DNA from: Rhodobacter maris
Lineage (GTDB): Bacteria; Pseudomonadota; Alphaproteobacteria; Rhodobacterales; Rhodobacteraceae
Reading direction: 5' to 3'
Length of the DNA: 64,000 nucleotides
Assembly (NCBI RefSeq): GCF_900217815.1
Contig: NZ_OBMT01000007.1
Coordinates: forward strand, 1 to 64,000
Positions 1 through 10,177 of this stretch are shown here, in pieces; the stretch's first letter is position 1; each line of letters opens with the position of its first letter. The notes under the pieces were generated by a model. It searched no databases and was not told the origin of the DNA. It was given only the letters and a program-made list of their open reading frames with translations. A program made the translations under genes and the position numbers.

Positions 1-183
1 CTTGAAATCCGTCAGGCAGGTGGAACGACAATTGCCCAGGATGAAGAAAGCTGCATCGTCTTTGGCATGCCGAAGGAAGCGATCGAGCGCGGCGCCGCCG
101 CGCAGGTTTTGCCGCTGTCGCGCATGGCGCAAGCGGTGCTGCACGCCCGGCCGGTATCGCTCGATGCGGGAAAACCCGCATGA
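1..183 (+). CDS. cheB: CheB protein-glutamate methylesterase, C-terminal end (partial)
   Basis: The first 60 codons, open at the left edge, encode the tail of the CheB methylesterase domain. The segment [11 protein letters not shown] followed by FGMPKEAI, then [12 protein letters not shown], is the signature end of CheB, which removes methyl groups from chemoreceptors and deamidates glutamines during adaptation. The catalytic Ser, His and Asp and the receiver domain lie outside the window. The stop codon overlaps the ATG of the next gene (ATGA), so the two are translationally coupled, and this is the end of a chemotaxis operon. The assignment is by family recognition; only the C-terminus is visible. 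Confidence 0.85.
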   Translation, partial: LEIRQAGGTTIAQDEESCIVFGMPKEAIERGAAAQVLPLSRMAQAVLHARPVSLDAGKPA

Positions 184-1910
184 GCGCGCCCTTTGCACGG
201 CCGCTGCCGCAGGGACAGGACGCAGCATTAGAGGGTGGCGCGGATCCGGCAGAGCTTGCCGCCCGGATCGCGGCGCCACGCCGGGAGATCGAACAGGCCT
301 TTCTGGCGATGGGAGGCGGGCTCGTTTCCGCCGCGCGGCTGCTTGAGGCCGTGTCGGGCGCGCATCGTGCGATGGCAACCGAATTCGAGGGCGAGGATTT
401 CCTCTCGGCCGTGCGCGAAATTGATGCTCTGCGCGGTGAGGTCGCCACGATCATCACCGCCGTTTCCGCAGGAGATGCCGATTTCAGCCAGCTTGGCGAG
501 ACCATCCGCGCGCTCGCCCATCCGCTCGACGAGACCGAAAAGGCGATCCGGCTGCTTGAACTGGTGGCCGTCAACGCCCGCATCGTCGCTGCGGCGCTCG
601 GCACAACCCAGACCGATATGGTGGCTTTCACCGATGAGATGATCCAGATGTCGCGCGGCGCCAAGACGACGCTTTGCACCATCACGGAGGTGCAGAACCG
701 GGTCAGCAGCACAGTGGCTGCCAGCGTGCAGTTGCAGGACGATTTCGGCCGCGACCACGCCAGCACCATGGCCGAGATCGCCACCCGGCTCGACGGACAT
801 CTGCGCATTGTCGAGGCGCAGCGCGTGCAGGCGGCCGAACATGCCAACCGCTCGGCAGGCCTCGCCACGACGATCGGCACACGGATCGGCGATGCGGTGG
901 TGGCGACGCAGGTGGGCGACGGCACGCGCCAACGGCTTGAGCATGTCGAGGCGATCCTCGCGCAGATCGACGCGCAGGATACGGGCACGGCCACGGCGGC
1001 GATGCTCTGGCATCTCGGCGCGGCACAGCTTGCCTCCACCAATGAGGATTTCATGGAAGAGATCGCCACGCTGCTCTCGGCGGTCGAGCTCTTGCGCGAG
1101 GATGCGGGGCAGGTGCTGCGCGATGGCACCGACCGCGCCGGCCGTTCAATCGCCGACAGCAGCGCCGCGCTTGCGGCGCTTGCGGCGGATCTGCAATCGC
1201 TTGGACCGTTGCTGCAGAAGGAGGCCGAAAACCGCGCCCGCGCGCGCCAGCTCAGCGAAAGTGCTGCGGATGCGATGGGGCAGATGCTGGCGCAAATCGA
1301 TCTGGTTGAGCGGATCGAGCGCGACGTGCGGCTTTTGGGCCTGAACATGGCGATCCGTTGTAGCGCGCTCGGTGATCGGGCGAGCGGGCTTCGGGTCATT
1401 GCCGCCGAGCTCGGCGGGCTGGCGCGCGACACCAGCGCCGCGGCGACACGGGTGCGCCGGATCCTTTCGGGGGCGCAAACCGCCATCGAGACCGCGCGTC
1501 GGCGCGCGGCGCAATTCGAGGGCCGGGATCTGACCGAGGCGCCGCTTGCCGCCGCGCAGCGGCTCGAGGCGGTGTTGGGGCGGCTTTCGGCCAATACCGG
1601 CGTGCTTGCCGAGACCTGCCCGCGCGCCGCCACGCTCCTGGACGAGACCGCGCGCCTGAGCCGGGCGATTTCGGCGGGGGGGCGCGACTGGGCGGGGCTC
1701 GCCGATGTGGTTGCGGCCGCGGGGCCGCCGGAGGCGCCCCGGGCAGAGGCGGTGGCCGTGGAGATTTTGGCCACGATCCGCACGCGGTACACGATGCGGA
1801 AGGAGCGCCAGATCCACGACCGGATCACCGGGCTGCCACCGGAGACGCCCGAAGACGCCGCGCCGCCGCCTGTCGCCGATAGCGACGATATCGACGCCTT
1901 CCTGTTCTAG
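180..1910 (+). CDS. Soluble chemoreceptor-like (MCP-signalling-domain) protein
   Basis: A 576-residue, largely helical, Ala-rich protein with no signal peptide or membrane segment, so it is cytoplasmic. Near residues 385-425 it has [20 protein letters not shown] followed by [14 protein letters not shown], a degenerate form of the receptor hairpin tip (usual form LNAAIEAARAGE..GFAVVA..VR.LA). Heptad-like stretches flank it. It lacks a PAS or other obvious sensory domain. It overlaps the cheB stop by four bases, so it probably belongs to the chemosensory operon, and it may be a cytoplasmic cluster component or adaptor. The degenerate tip could reduce or alter CheA/CheW binding. No function beyond that can be read. 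Confidence 0.6.
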   Translation: MSAPFARPLPQGQDAALEGGADPAELAARIAAPRREIEQAFLAMGGGLVSAARLLEAVSGAHRAMATEFEGEDFLSAVREIDALRGEVATIITAVSAGDADFSQLGETIRALAHPLDETEKAIRLLELVAVNARIVAAALGTTQTDMVAFTDEMIQMSRGAKTTLCTITEVQNRVSSTVAASVQLQDDFGRDHASTMAEIATRLDGHLRIVEAQRVQAAEHANRSAGLATTIGTRIGDAVVATQVGDGTRQRLEHVEAILAQIDAQDTGTATAAMLWHLGAAQLASTNEDFMEEIATLLSAVELLREDAGQVLRDGTDRAGRSIADSSAALAALAADLQSLGPLLQKEAENRARARQLSESAADAMGQMLAQIDLVERIERDVRLLGLNMAIRCSALGDRASGLRVIAAELGGLARDTSAAATRVRRILSGAQTAIETARRRAAQFEGRDLTEAPLAAAQRLEAVLGRLSANTGVLAETCPRAATLLDETARLSRAISAGGRDWAGLADVVAAAGPPEAPRAEAVAVEILATIRTRYTMRKERQIHDRITGLPPETPEDAAPPPVADSDDIDAFLF

Positions 1911-1942
1911 CGGGCGCGCGCTTGTTCCAGTCAATCCCGGAT

Positions 1943-1969
1943 CGGACGACGGTCCCTCCCCGTCGTCCG
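1943..1969 (+). terminator. Hairpin after chemotaxis operon
   Basis: A perfect 9-bp stem (CGGACGACG / CGTCGTCCG) with an 8-10 nt loop lies 33 bp past the stop of the receptor-like gene. It has no T-run, so it is either a weak intrinsic terminator or an mRNA 3' stabiliser. The rest of the 200 bp before the RTX gene shows no clear promoter. Confidence 0.4.
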
Positions 1970-2110
1970 GCCCAGCTCGCTGGCGGTGGACCGCCCGGGG
2001 CGGGGCACCACCGCGCCAGATCCGGGCGCCTGATCTGGGGGGCGTAAATCCTTTCTTTCCGGTTTTGCCCTTAAAATCAGCATCTTCCGCCAACTTTTTT
2101 GGTGTTCTGG

Positions 2111-4981
2111 ATGACCGTTTATACCTTTCAGGGGTACAGCATTTCCGAATACACCGGCGCCAGCCCGGCGATCGGATCGACGTTCCATATCCGCTCCGAT
2201 TTCGACGCCGCGACCGATGCGATCACCTTCACGATCACTGATGACGACAGCACGCTCGCGGGGTCACGCTGGGGCACTTATGACACGACCCAGCAGACCG
2301 GCACCGTCACCGATGCGTCGGGAACACAGCTTTATTCCGGCACGCTGAGGGTTGGCTGGCGCGCCACCTTCGTTTTGCCCGACGGCTCGACGGTGCATGT
2401 CTGGGATGTCTGGACCGGGGCGACGGATGGTTATCCGATCGGGCTGATTTCGGACGGCGAACTGCCCCCCGGGGTGACGTTCCAGATCGGCGCTTATGAC
2501 GAGGCCACCACCGCCGCCACCTGGCCGAGCTACAGCACGATCCACACGCCGACTGCCGACCCCGATCTCGACAACACGGTTACCGGCGGCACCTTGAGCG
2601 ATTCGCTTTATGGCGGGGCAGGAGATGACACGGTTCTGGGCGGTGCGGGCAACGATACCGTCCGGTTGGGCGACGGGAATGACGTCTTTGGCGATTACGC
2701 CAGCGAAACCGGCAATGATCTCGTCTATGGTGGCGCGGGCGACGATCTGCTGATCGGCGGGCCGGGCAATGACACGCTCTACGGGGACGAGGGTAATGAC
2801 ACGCTCTCTGGCGGCACCGGCAGCGATTGCCTCTTTGGCGGGGCCGGCGCGGATGAGTTCATTGTCACCAATGGTCATGACCACGAGACGATCGACGGCG
2901 GCACCGAGCACGATTCGATCTGGTTTTCCGATTACAGCGGCGCCACCTATACCGTCAGCGTCACCTATTCCGGCACCGGCACCGGCAGTTACAGCTTCAG
3001 CTCCGGCACCGACAGCGGCATCTTTACCTCGATCGAGGGGATCGGCGGCACTTCCTATAACGACACGCTCAATGCCGCAGCCGATGCGGGCGGGGTTTAT
3101 CTGGGCGGTGGCGCGGGCAATGATGTGATCATCGGCGGCTCTGGGGCGGATACGCTCGAGGGTGGCACCGGCAATGATTCGATCACCGGCGGCGCGGGCA
3201 ACGATCTGATCTCCGGCGGCAAGGGGGCCAATACGCTGGCGGGCGGGCTCGGCGACGATACGTTCCGGGTTTATGATTCCAACGGTGCGGGCACCGTGAT
3301 CCAGGGCGACGGCGGTACCGACACAATTGAATTCTATGTCGATTCGGGCGCCACGACCGGCACTTTCGTGGTCTATTCGGGCGCAGGTGCGCTGAGCTAC
3401 TGGGTCTGGCCCGCGCCCTTCACGCTCCAGGGCACCGCCACCGGCATCGAGGGGATCGTCGGCACGCAATATGCCGACTGGATCGACGCGGCGACTTATG
3501 ACAACACCACCACCTCCACCTATGCGACCGGCGCGGGCAACGATTCCGTCTATGGCGGCAGCGCGGCCGAGACGGTCTGGCTCGGCGAAGGCAATGATAT
3601 CGCCTATGGCAACGGCGGCAACGACGCAATCTATGGCGAGGCGGGGGACGACACGCTCTCGGGCGGTTCAGGCGCCGACACGCTCGACGGCGGCGCAGGC
3701 AATGACCTTTTCGAGGTTTGGGCGGGCAATGGCAGTGCCACGATCACTGGCGGCACCGGCACCGACACGCTGAAATTTCTGGGCGATGCGGGCACCGGCG
3801 TCACCCTCACCTCAACCGCGCCGGACACCTTTTCCTACAGCTATGGCACCGCCAGCGGCATCGTGAGCGGAGTTGAGGCGATCTCCGGCACGAGTTACGG
3901 CGACACGATCGACGCTTCTGCCGCGGGCGGGGCGATCACGCTCGCGGGGGGGGCGGGCAATGACGTCTTGACCGGCGGCGCGGGCGCCGACCGGCTCGAC
4001 GGTGGCACGGGCAATGATCTGCTGACCGGCGGTGCGGGCGATGACCTTTTTGTCTCCGGCACCGGGGCTGACACGCTCGGGCTGGCGGATGGCAGCGGCC
4101 AAGACACGGTGAGCGATTTCGACCTGACTGGCGCTGACAGCGGGCATGCCAGCGATCAGCTCGATGTCTCGGATTTGACGAACAAGCTCGGCGATCCGGT
4201 GAACTGGAGCGATGTGACCGTATCCGACACGGCGGGTGACGGGACGGGCGACGCGATCTTGCTTTTTCCAAATGGCGAGAGCCTGACGCTCACGGGCATC
4301 AGCCCGGCACAGGTGAGCGGCAAGTTCGCGCTCCATGCAATTGGAATCCCATGCTTTCTTTCGGGTACCTTGATTGCGACCCCGGCCGGGCCAGTGCCGA
4401 TCGAGCGGCTTCGCGCAGGCGACCGGGTAACCACGCGCGACGGCGCGCCGGAGACGATCTTGTGGGTCGGCCAGCGCCATGTCGGGGCGGCACGGCTGCG
4501 TGCCGATCCGGCGAGCCGCCCGATCGAGATCCGCATCGGCGCACTGGGCAATACCCGGCCGCTGCGGGTCTCGGGGCAACATGGGGTGCTGTTGCGCACC
4601 GAGGCGGGGGAGCGGCTCGCGCGGGCGCGTCATCTGCTTCTGTCAGGATGGGACGGGGTACGCCAGATCGAGGACGGGCGGGGCGCCCGCTATTATCATC
4701 TGCTGCTCGCGCGCCATGCTTTGGTCGGCGCGGAGGGCCTCTGGGCGGAAAGCTTCTGGCCCGGGCCGATCGGCTGCACGAGTTTCGGAGCGGGGGCGCT
4801 GCGCGATCTGCTCGCGGCCTGCCCGGCGCTGGCGCCCGCGCTTCTGGGCGGGGCACGGGTCGAGAGCGTTTATGCGCCGCGTGTCCGGCCGATGCTGCGG
4901 CGCCGCGATGTCATGGCGGAAAACTGTGCACGCTGGGCCGCGGCAACCCGCGCCCGCCATATGCCCGCGCAAGAGGCGTGA
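2111..4981 (+). CDS. RTX (hemolysin-type calcium-binding) protein with C-terminal Hint domain
   Basis: A 956-residue acidic, Gly/Asp/Thr-rich protein. Residues 1-145 are a unique N-terminal region. From about 150 to 700 there are blocks of nonapeptide repeats of the GGxGxDxUx type (GGAGDDTVLGGAGNDTV and similar) separated by 60-80 residue beta-type spacers, each of which contains GTSYNDTL/GTQYADWI-like motifs. These repeats form Ca2+-binding beta-rolls and usually mark type I secretion. From Cys748 a Hint_2 domain follows (CFLSGTLIATPAGPVPIERL, then GDRVTTRDG and SGQHGVLL), which in this family may carry out autocatalytic processing. The start is the ATG at 2111; a TTG four codons upstream is also open. 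No HlyB/HlyD genes are nearby. Probably an extracellular or surface protein of unknown substrate. Confidence 0.85.
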   Translation: MTVYTFQGYSISEYTGASPAIGSTFHIRSDFDAATDAITFTITDDDSTLAGSRWGTYDTTQQTGTVTDASGTQLYSGTLRVGWRATFVLPDGSTVHVWDVWTGATDGYPIGLISDGELPPGVTFQIGAYDEATTAATWPSYSTIHTPTADPDLDNTVTGGTLSDSLYGGAGDDTVLGGAGNDTVRLGDGNDVFGDYASETGNDLVYGGAGDDLLIGGPGNDTLYGDEGNDTLSGGTGSDCLFGGAGADEFIVTNGHDHETIDGGTEHDSIWFSDYSGATYTVSVTYSGTGTGSYSFSSGTDSGIFTSIEGIGGTSYNDTLNAAADAGGVYLGGGAGNDVIIGGSGADTLEGGTGNDSITGGAGNDLISGGKGANTLAGGLGDDTFRVYDSNGAGTVIQGDGGTDTIEFYVDSGATTGTFVVYSGAGALSYWVWPAPFTLQGTATGIEGIVGTQYADWIDAATYDNTTTSTYATGAGNDSVYGGSAAETVWLGEGNDIAYGNGGNDAIYGEAGDDTLSGGSGADTLDGGAGNDLFEVWAGNGSATITGGTGTDTLKFLGDAGTGVTLTSTAPDTFSYSYGTASGIVSGVEAISGTSYGDTIDASAAGGAITLAGGAGNDVLTGGAGADRLDGGTGNDLLTGGAGDDLFVSGTGADTLGLADGSGQDTVSDFDLTGADSGHASDQLDVSDLTNKLGDPVNWSDVTVSDTAGDGTGDAILLFPNGESLTLTGISPAQVSGKFALHAIGIPCFLSGTLIATPAGPVPIERLRAGDRVTTRDGAPETILWVGQRHVGAARLRADPASRPIEIRIGALGNTRPLRVSGQHGVLLRTEAGERLARARHLLLSGWDGVRQIEDGRGARYYHLLLARHALVGAEGLWAESFWPGPIGCTSFGAGALRDLLAACPALAPALLGGARVESVYAPRVRPMLRRRDVMAENCARWAAATRARHMPAQEA

Positions 4982-5016
4982 CGGGCCCCTGAAGGCCCGC
5001 CCCGTTCAGGTCCGGA

Positions 5017-6207
5017 TCACTTCGTCAGCACCGCGACGCCGGGGAGCTCCTTGCCTTCCATCCATTCGAGGAAAGCGCCGCCCGCGGTCGAGATATAGCT
5101 GAAATCTTCCGCCGCGCCCGCCTTGTTGAGCGCCGCCACCGTATCGCCGCCGCCCGCCACCGAGACGAGCTTGCCGTCCTTGGTGAGTTCGGCCGCCTTC
5201 TGTGCCGCCGCATTGGTCGCCGCATCGAACGGCGCGATTTCGAAGGCGCCGAGCGGGCCGTTCCAGATCAGCGTTTTCGAGGCTTCGAACACGGCGGCGA
5301 TCTCTTCGACCGATTTCGGTCCGGCATCGAGGATCATCGCATCGGAAGGGCAATCATCCTTCGCGACAGTCTCGTTCTCGGCCCCCGCCTTGAACTCGCG
5401 CGCCACCACCACATCGACCGGCAGATGGATCGCACAGCCCACGGCATGGGCCTTTTCGAGGATCTCGCGCGCGGTCTCGGCCATTTCGCGTTCGGCCAAG
5501 GATTTGCCCACGTCGATGCCCTGCGCGACAAGGAAGGTATTCGCCATGCCGCCACCGATCACCAGATGATCGACCTTGCTCACGAGATTGCCCAGAAGGT
5601 CGAGTTTGGTCGAGACCTTGGCGCCGCCCACCACGGCGCAGACTGGCCGCACCGGGTTGCCAAGCGCCGCCTCAAGCGCCTTCAGCTCCGCTTCCATCAG
5701 CCGCCCCGCAACGGCGGGTAGGATATGGGCGACTCCTTCGGTCGAACTGTGCGCCCGGTGCGCGGCCGAGAAGGCGTCGTTCACATACACTTCGCCCAGA
5801 GCGGCCAGCGCGGCGCTCAGTTCCGGGTCGTTCTTTTCTTCGCCGGCATGGAACCGGGTGTTCTCAAGAAGCAGCACTTCGCCCGGCTCAAGCGCGGCAA
5901 CGGCGGTTTTCGCCGGGCCGCCGATGCAGTCATCGGCAAATTTCACTGTCACGCCGAGCGCTTTTTCAAGCTCGGGCACCAGCGGCTTGAGGCTCATCTC
6001 CGGCACGACCTTGCCTTTCGGGCGGCCGAAATGGGCGAGCAGGACCGGCTTGCCGCCCTTGGCGAGGATGTCCTTCACCGTCGGCACGATTTTCACGATC
6101 CGGGTTGCATCGGTCACAACGCCGTTCTCCACCGGTACGTTGATATCGACGCGCACCAAGACGACCTTGCCCGCAAGATCCATCTGGTCGAGCGTTTTCC
6201 AAGCCAT
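5017..6207 (-). CDS. pgk: Phosphoglycerate kinase
   Basis: A 396-residue protein matching Pgk along its length: N-terminal [17 protein letters not shown], the hinge region, [11 protein letters not shown] and the C-terminal nucleotide-binding GGGDT. It interconverts 1,3-bisphosphoglycerate and 3-phosphoglycerate in glycolysis and the Calvin cycle. The ATG at 6207 was chosen because the AGGAGA site lies seven bases upstream of it; the ATG at 6213 would sit on top of that site. It is convergent with the RTX gene; the 35-bp gap holds a short GC hairpin without a T-run. Confidence 0.97.
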   Translation of the reverse strand: MAWKTLDQMDLAGKVVLVRVDINVPVENGVVTDATRIVKIVPTVKDILAKGGKPVLLAHFGRPKGKVVPEMSLKPLVPELEKALGVTVKFADDCIGGPAKTAVAALEPGEVLLLENTRFHAGEEKNDPELSAALAALGEVYVNDAFSAAHRAHSSTEGVAHILPAVAGRLMEAELKALEAALGNPVRPVCAVVGGAKVSTKLDLLGNLVSKVDHLVIGGGMANTFLVAQGIDVGKSLAEREMAETAREILEKAHAVGCAIHLPVDVVVAREFKAGAENETVAKDDCPSDAMILDAGPKSVEEIAAVFEASKTLIWNGPLGAFEIAPFDAATNAAAQKAAELTKDGKLVSVAGGGDTVAALNKAGAAEDFSYISTAGGAFLEWMEGKELPGVAVLTK

Positions 6208-6388
6208 AAGCATTCTCCTGATCTGGGCGCGGGCGGGCTCGCCTCCCGCGGCTCGCGCAAAATTGCCCCGATGTGAGGGCCTCGTCAACGCCCCCTGCCG
6301 CACCCCCTCGTGAAAACCTTGCGGCGCTTTGCCCTTTTCTCCCGCGCAGGGAGTCCCTAGATTGGCCCCGACCAATCAGGAGAGCCCC

Positions 6389-6895
6389 ATGGCCGATATC
6401 AAGGATCCCGAGAATACCATCATCATCACCCTCAAGGATGGCCCGGTGGTGATCGAGCTGCTTGCCGATGTGGCGCCGCTGCATGCGGAGCGGATGAAGC
6501 AGCTTGCCCGCGACGGCGCCTATGACAATGTCGCCTTTCACCGGGTGATCGAAGGGTTCATGGCGCAGACCGGCGATGTGGAAAACGCCAATATGGAGAA
6601 AGACTATAACCCGGGCCGTGCGGGCACCGGCGGGTCGAAATACCCCGATCTCAAGGCGGAATTCTCCAAGCTGCCGCATGACCGCGGCACGCTCGGCGCG
6701 GCGCGCTCGATGAACCCGAACTCGGCCAACAGCCAGTTCTTCATCAATTTCAAGGATAACCACTTCCTGAACGGGCAATATACCGTCTATGGGCGGGTGA
6801 TCTCCGGGATGGAATTCGTCGACAAGATCGCCCGTGGCGAGCCGCCGGCAAAGCCCGACCGGATGATCTCGGTCAAGGTGGCTGCCGATGCGTAA
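6389..6895 (+). CDS. ppiB: Cytoplasmic cyclophilin-type peptidyl-prolyl isomerase
   Basis: 168 residues without a signal peptide. It has the cyclophilin core FHRVIEGFMAQTGD, GTGGSKY and NSANSQFFINF, including the catalytic-site Arg and Phe positions. It catalyses cis-trans isomerisation of Xaa-Pro bonds during folding in the cytoplasm. The start at 6389 follows a CAGGAGAG ribosome site. It overlaps the next cyclophilin gene by eight bases and is closely related to it, so the two form a duplicated pair with one cytoplasmic and one exported product. Confidence 0.93.
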   Translation: MADIKDPENTIIITLKDGPVVIELLADVAPLHAERMKQLARDGAYDNVAFHRVIEGFMAQTGDVENANMEKDYNPGRAGTGGSKYPDLKAEFSKLPHDRGTLGAARSMNPNSANSQFFINFKDNHFLNGQYTVYGRVISGMEFVDKIARGEPPAKPDRMISVKVAADA

Positions 6896-7481
6896 GCTCT
6901 TGGGCGCAACCGTTCTGACGCTCGCCGCAACCGGTTTCGCGGTGGGCGCCTTCGCGCAGGACGGCACCACCGCGCCTGACGGGCCGGGGCCGAACCTCGT
7001 GCTCGAGATCGGCGGCGCCACCTCGGGCAAGGTCGTGATCGACCTTTTGCCCGATGTTGCGCCCCAGCATGTCGAGCGGATCACCCAGCTCGCCAATGAA
7101 CATGCCTATGACGACGTGGTGTTTCACCGCGTGATCGAGGGCTTCATGGCGCAGACGGGCGATGTGCAGTTCGGCAAGCGCGGCGGCGATCTCGCGATGG
7201 CGGGGATGGGTGGGTCGAAATACGGCGATCTGCCGGCGGAGTTTTCGAACCGCTCCTTCACCCGTGGCATGGTGGGGATGGCGCGTTCGGCCGATCCGAA
7301 TTCGGCCAACAGCCAGTTTTTCATCATGTTCGCAGACGCCCCCCATCTCGACGGCCAGTACACGATCGTTGGCCATGTGGTCGAAGGCATGGATGTGGTC
7401 GATGCAATCAAGAAGGGCGCGCCGCAGCAAAACGGGCTCGTCGAGGATCCCGATTACATCGTCAGCGCCACGATCGAGTGA
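6888..7481 (+). CDS. ppiA: Periplasmic cyclophilin-type peptidyl-prolyl isomerase
   Basis: 197 residues. Residues 1-23 are a Sec signal peptide (MRKLL, hydrophobic core, AFA-QD cleavage site), followed by a cyclophilin domain with FHRVIEGFMAQTGD and NSANSQFFIMF. It should accelerate proline isomerisation in the periplasm. The start overlaps the end of ppiB by eight bases, so the pair is coupled in one transcript. A palindromic repeat element beginning about 20 bp past the stop may act as its terminator. Confidence 0.93.
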   Translation: MRKLLGATVLTLAATGFAVGAFAQDGTTAPDGPGPNLVLEIGGATSGKVVIDLLPDVAPQHVERITQLANEHAYDDVVFHRVIEGFMAQTGDVQFGKRGGDLAMAGMGGSKYGDLPAEFSNRSFTRGMVGMARSADPNSANSQFFIMFADAPHLDGQYTIVGHVVEGMDVVDAIKKGAPQQNGLVEDPDYIVSATIE

Positions 7482-7503
7482 GGCGCATATGATCCGCCGG
7501 GCA

Positions 7504-7657
7504 GGGGGGCGCTGCCCCCCCTCCGCAAGCGGACTCCCCCCGGGATATTTTCGCAAAGTCGAAACCAGAAGGGCGCTCCGAAACGGGCGCCCTTCTGCTT
7601 TGGGAAAATATCCCGGGAGTGAATTGGCCGAGAGGCCAAGAGGGGGCAGCGCCCCCT
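7504..7657. repeat. Palindromic intergenic repeat, copy 1
   Basis: An element of about 154 bp, itself an inverted repeat. The outer arms are GGGGGCGCTGCCCCC (left) and GGGGGCAGCGCCCCC (right), each self-complementary at its ends. The inner arms are CCCGGGATATTTTC and GAAAATATCCCGGG. A central hairpin is built from AGAAGGGCGC and GCGCCCTTCT. It lies between the convergent genes ppiA and tyrS, ending eight bases from the tyrS stop. It is the best-preserved of four copies in this window and could terminate transcription from both sides. Confidence 0.85.
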
Positions 7658-7665
7658 CTCTCCGC

Positions 7666-8916
7666 TCAGCCGATCTGCACCAGCGCATGGCGCTTTTTGC
7701 CAGCGCTGAGCTTGACCGGCTGGGCCAGATCGGTGGCGGAGAACATCCGCCCGGCGTCGGTGCAGATCTCGTCATTCACCTTGAGCCCGCCCTCGGCGAT
7801 CAGGCGCTTGCCGTCCTTGCCGGTTTTGGCAAGGCCCGAGCGCACCACAAGTTGCGCAAGGCTGATGCCCTCGGCCAGCTCCGCCGCGGGCAGGCTCAGC
7901 GTCGGCAGATCCTCGCCCACGCCGCCCTTTTCAAACACCTCGCGCGCGGTCGCTTCCGCCGCGGCGGCGGCTTCGGCGCCGTGCAAAAGCGTTGTCACCG
8001 CATTGGCGAGGATGATCTTTGCGCCGTTGATCTCGGAGCCTTCGAGCGTGCCCAGCCGCTCGCATTCCTCCACCGGCAGATCGGTGTAGAGTTTGAGGAA
8101 CCGGCCCACATCGGCATCGGTGGTGTTGCGCCAGAATTGCCAGAACTCATAGGGCGAGAGCATCTCGCCATTGAGCCAGACTGCGCCGCCCTGGGATTTG
8201 CCCATCTTGCGGCCGTCCGAGGTGGTCAGAAGCGGGGTGGTCAGGCCGAAGATCTCCTGGTCGCAGACGCGGCGCGTGAGGTCGATCCCGTTGACGATAT
8301 TGCCCCATTGATCCGAGCCGCCCATCTGCAGCAAACAGCCGTAGCGGCGGTTCAGCTCAAGGAAGTCATAGGCTTGCAGGATCATGTAGTTGAATTCGAG
8401 GAAGCTGAGGCTCTGCTCGCGATCGAGCCGCGACTTCACCGATTCAAAGCTCAGCATCCGGTTGACCGAGAAATGCCGCCCGATGTCGCGCAGGAACTCG
8501 AGGTAATTGAGATCATCGAGCCATTCGGCATTGTTGCGCATCAGCGCGCCATTGCCGGCATCGGAATAGTCGAGATAGCGCGCGAACACGCGCTGCATGC
8601 CGGCGATATTCTCGTCGATCTTTTCGGGCGTGAGCAGGGGGCGTTCTTCGGAGCGGAAGCTCGGGTCGCCCACTTTCGTCGTGCCGCCGCCCATCAGCGT
8701 GATCGGCTTGTTGCCGGTTTTCTGGAACCAGCGCAGCAGCATGATGTTGAGCAAATGCCCCACATGCAGCGAGGCCGCCGTTGCGTCATAGCCGATATAG
8801 GCCGTCACCATCCCCTTCGCGAGGGCCGCGTCGAGTTCTTGCAGGTCCGTGCAATCGGCAAGGAAGCCGCGCTCGATGATGATGCGCAGGAATTCCGATT
8901 TCGGGTGATAGGTCAT
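7666..8916 (-). CDS. tyrS: Tyrosyl-tRNA synthetase
   Basis: A 416-residue class I aminoacyl-tRNA synthetase that attaches tyrosine to tRNA-Tyr. The HIGH-like motif is HVGH (residues 51-54) and the KMSKS loop is KMGKS (237-241). Tyrosine-recognition segments [10 protein letters not shown] and YMILQAYDF are present, and the C-terminal S4-like RNA-binding domain is seen in [12 protein letters not shown]. Length is normal. It is divergent from anmK; only 59 bp separate the two starts, so the promoters must be close or overlapping. Confidence 0.97.
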   Translation of the reverse strand: MTYHPKSEFLRIIIERGFLADCTDLQELDAALAKGMVTAYIGYDATAASLHVGHLLNIMLLRWFQKTGNKPITLMGGGTTKVGDPSFRSEERPLLTPEKIDENIAGMQRVFARYLDYSDAGNGALMRNNAEWLDDLNYLEFLRDIGRHFSVNRMLSFESVKSRLDREQSLSFLEFNYMILQAYDFLELNRRYGCLLQMGGSDQWGNIVNGIDLTRRVCDQEIFGLTTPLLTTSDGRKMGKSQGGAVWLNGEMLSPYEFWQFWRNTTDADVGRFLKLYTDLPVEECERLGTLEGSEINGAKIILANAVTTLLHGAEAAAAAEATAREVFEKGGVGEDLPTLSLPAAELAEGISLAQLVVRSGLAKTGKDGKRLIAEGGLKVNDEICTDAGRMFSATDLAQPVKLSAGKKRHALVQIG

Positions 8917-8975
8917 CGTGCTTGTTCCTCTGGCTTGGCCATGCGTATATCGGCCAGAAAACCAAAGGGGAAGCC

Positions 8976-10106
8976 ATGTTGAAGGCAGAGCCGGTCTGGG
9001 CGCTGGGCGCGATGTCGGGGACTTCGCTGGACGGGGTTGATGCGGCCGCCCTTCTCACGGATGGTGTGACGATCCTGGATTTCGGGCCGACCGCCTACCG
9101 CCCCTATAGCCGTGCCGAGCGCGCGGTGATCGAGGCGGCGCTTGGGCTCTGGCCGGGCGAAGAGGGGGTGGAGACGGCGGCCGAAGTGGTGGAAACCGCG
9201 CATGCCGAGGTGCTTTCGGATCTGCTCGCCACCTGCCCGGAAGCGGTGCTGATCGGCTTTCATGGTCAGACGCTTGCGCATGATCCGCAAGGGACCGCGG
9301 GGCCCCGCCGCACGCATCAGGCGGGCGATGGCGATGTGCTGGCCGAAGTGCTGGGGCGCGACGTGGTGTGGGATTTCCGCTCCTCGGATGTGGAACTCGG
9401 CGGGCAGGGCGCACCGCTCGTGCCGTTTTTTCACTTCGCTTGCGCACAATGGGCGGGGCTCGATGAACCGGCCGGATTTCTCAACCTTGGCGGCGTGGGC
9501 AATGTCACCTGGGTTGATCCGCGTGCGGCGGGGCCCGAGGCGCCGGGCGCGGTGCTGGCCTTCGATACCGGGCCTGCCAATGCGCCGATCGATGATTACA
9601 TGCGCGCCGCCTTTGGGCTGCAAAACGACGCGGGCGGGGCGCTCGCGCTTTCCGGCCGTGTCGATCAGGAGGCGGTGACGCGCTTTCTCGCCCATCCGTT
9701 TTTCCTGCGGATGCCGCCGAAATCTCTGGACCGCAACGACTTCCACGAGATCTTGCAAGGGATTGTCGCCCCCCTTGAGGATGCCGATGCGCTGGCCACG
9801 CTTTGTGCCTGTGCCGCCGCCGCCGTGGCGCGCGGCTTCGAGCATTTCCCGACGGCGCCGGCGGCGCTCTTCGTGGCAGGCGGCGGGCGGCACAATCACG
9901 CGCTGATGAACGAGTTGGGTGCGCTTCTGGCCTGCCCGGTCACGCCCGTCGAGGATCTTGGGCTGGACGGGGACATGCTCGAGGCGCAGGCCTTTGCCTA
10001 TCTTGCGGTGCGGGTGGCGCGCGGCCTGCCGACAACCGGGCCCTCCACCACCGGGGTGGCCGCTCTGGTCGGAGGCGGGCGCGTCTCGGTGCCGCAGGGG
10101 GGTTGA
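8976..10106 (+). CDS. anmK: Anhydro-N-acetylmuramic acid kinase
   Basis: 376 residues with the family's nucleotide-binding start [14 protein letters not shown], the GFHGQT and [10 protein letters not shown] segments, FDTGPAN and a C-terminal GGGRHN. It phosphorylates and hydrates 1,6-anhydro-MurNAc released from turned-over peptidoglycan, giving MurNAc-6-phosphate for recycling. The ATG at 8976 follows AAAGGGG; the upstream in-frame codon at 8922 would overlap the tyrS promoter region. A divergent neighbour of tyrS, as seen in several alphaproteobacteria. Confidence 0.95.
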   Translation: MLKAEPVWALGAMSGTSLDGVDAAALLTDGVTILDFGPTAYRPYSRAERAVIEAALGLWPGEEGVETAAEVVETAHAEVLSDLLATCPEAVLIGFHGQTLAHDPQGTAGPRRTHQAGDGDVLAEVLGRDVVWDFRSSDVELGGQGAPLVPFFHFACAQWAGLDEPAGFLNLGGVGNVTWVDPRAAGPEAPGAVLAFDTGPANAPIDDYMRAAFGLQNDAGGALALSGRVDQEAVTRFLAHPFFLRMPPKSLDRNDFHEILQGIVAPLEDADALATLCACAAAAVARGFEHFPTAPAALFVAGGGRHNHALMNELGALLACPVTPVEDLGLDGDMLEAQAFAYLAVRVARGLPTTGPSTTGVAALVGGGRVSVPQGG

Positions 10107-10177
10107 GCCGGAAAACGACGGAACAGGGCCGTATTTCGCGTTATATTATCGCATCAGGGAAGATCATGGAGGATGCG

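Noticed and set aside
2570-4090. DNA repeats in the RTX gene as a CRISPR-like or mobile repeat
   Set aside because: They are degenerate coding repeats for Gly/Asp nonapeptides in one frame; no constant repeat with unique spacers.
4982-5016. CGGGCC / GGCCCG hairpin between the RTX gene and pgk as a terminator
   Set aside because: Only six base pairs and no T-run on either strand; too weak to list as a feature.
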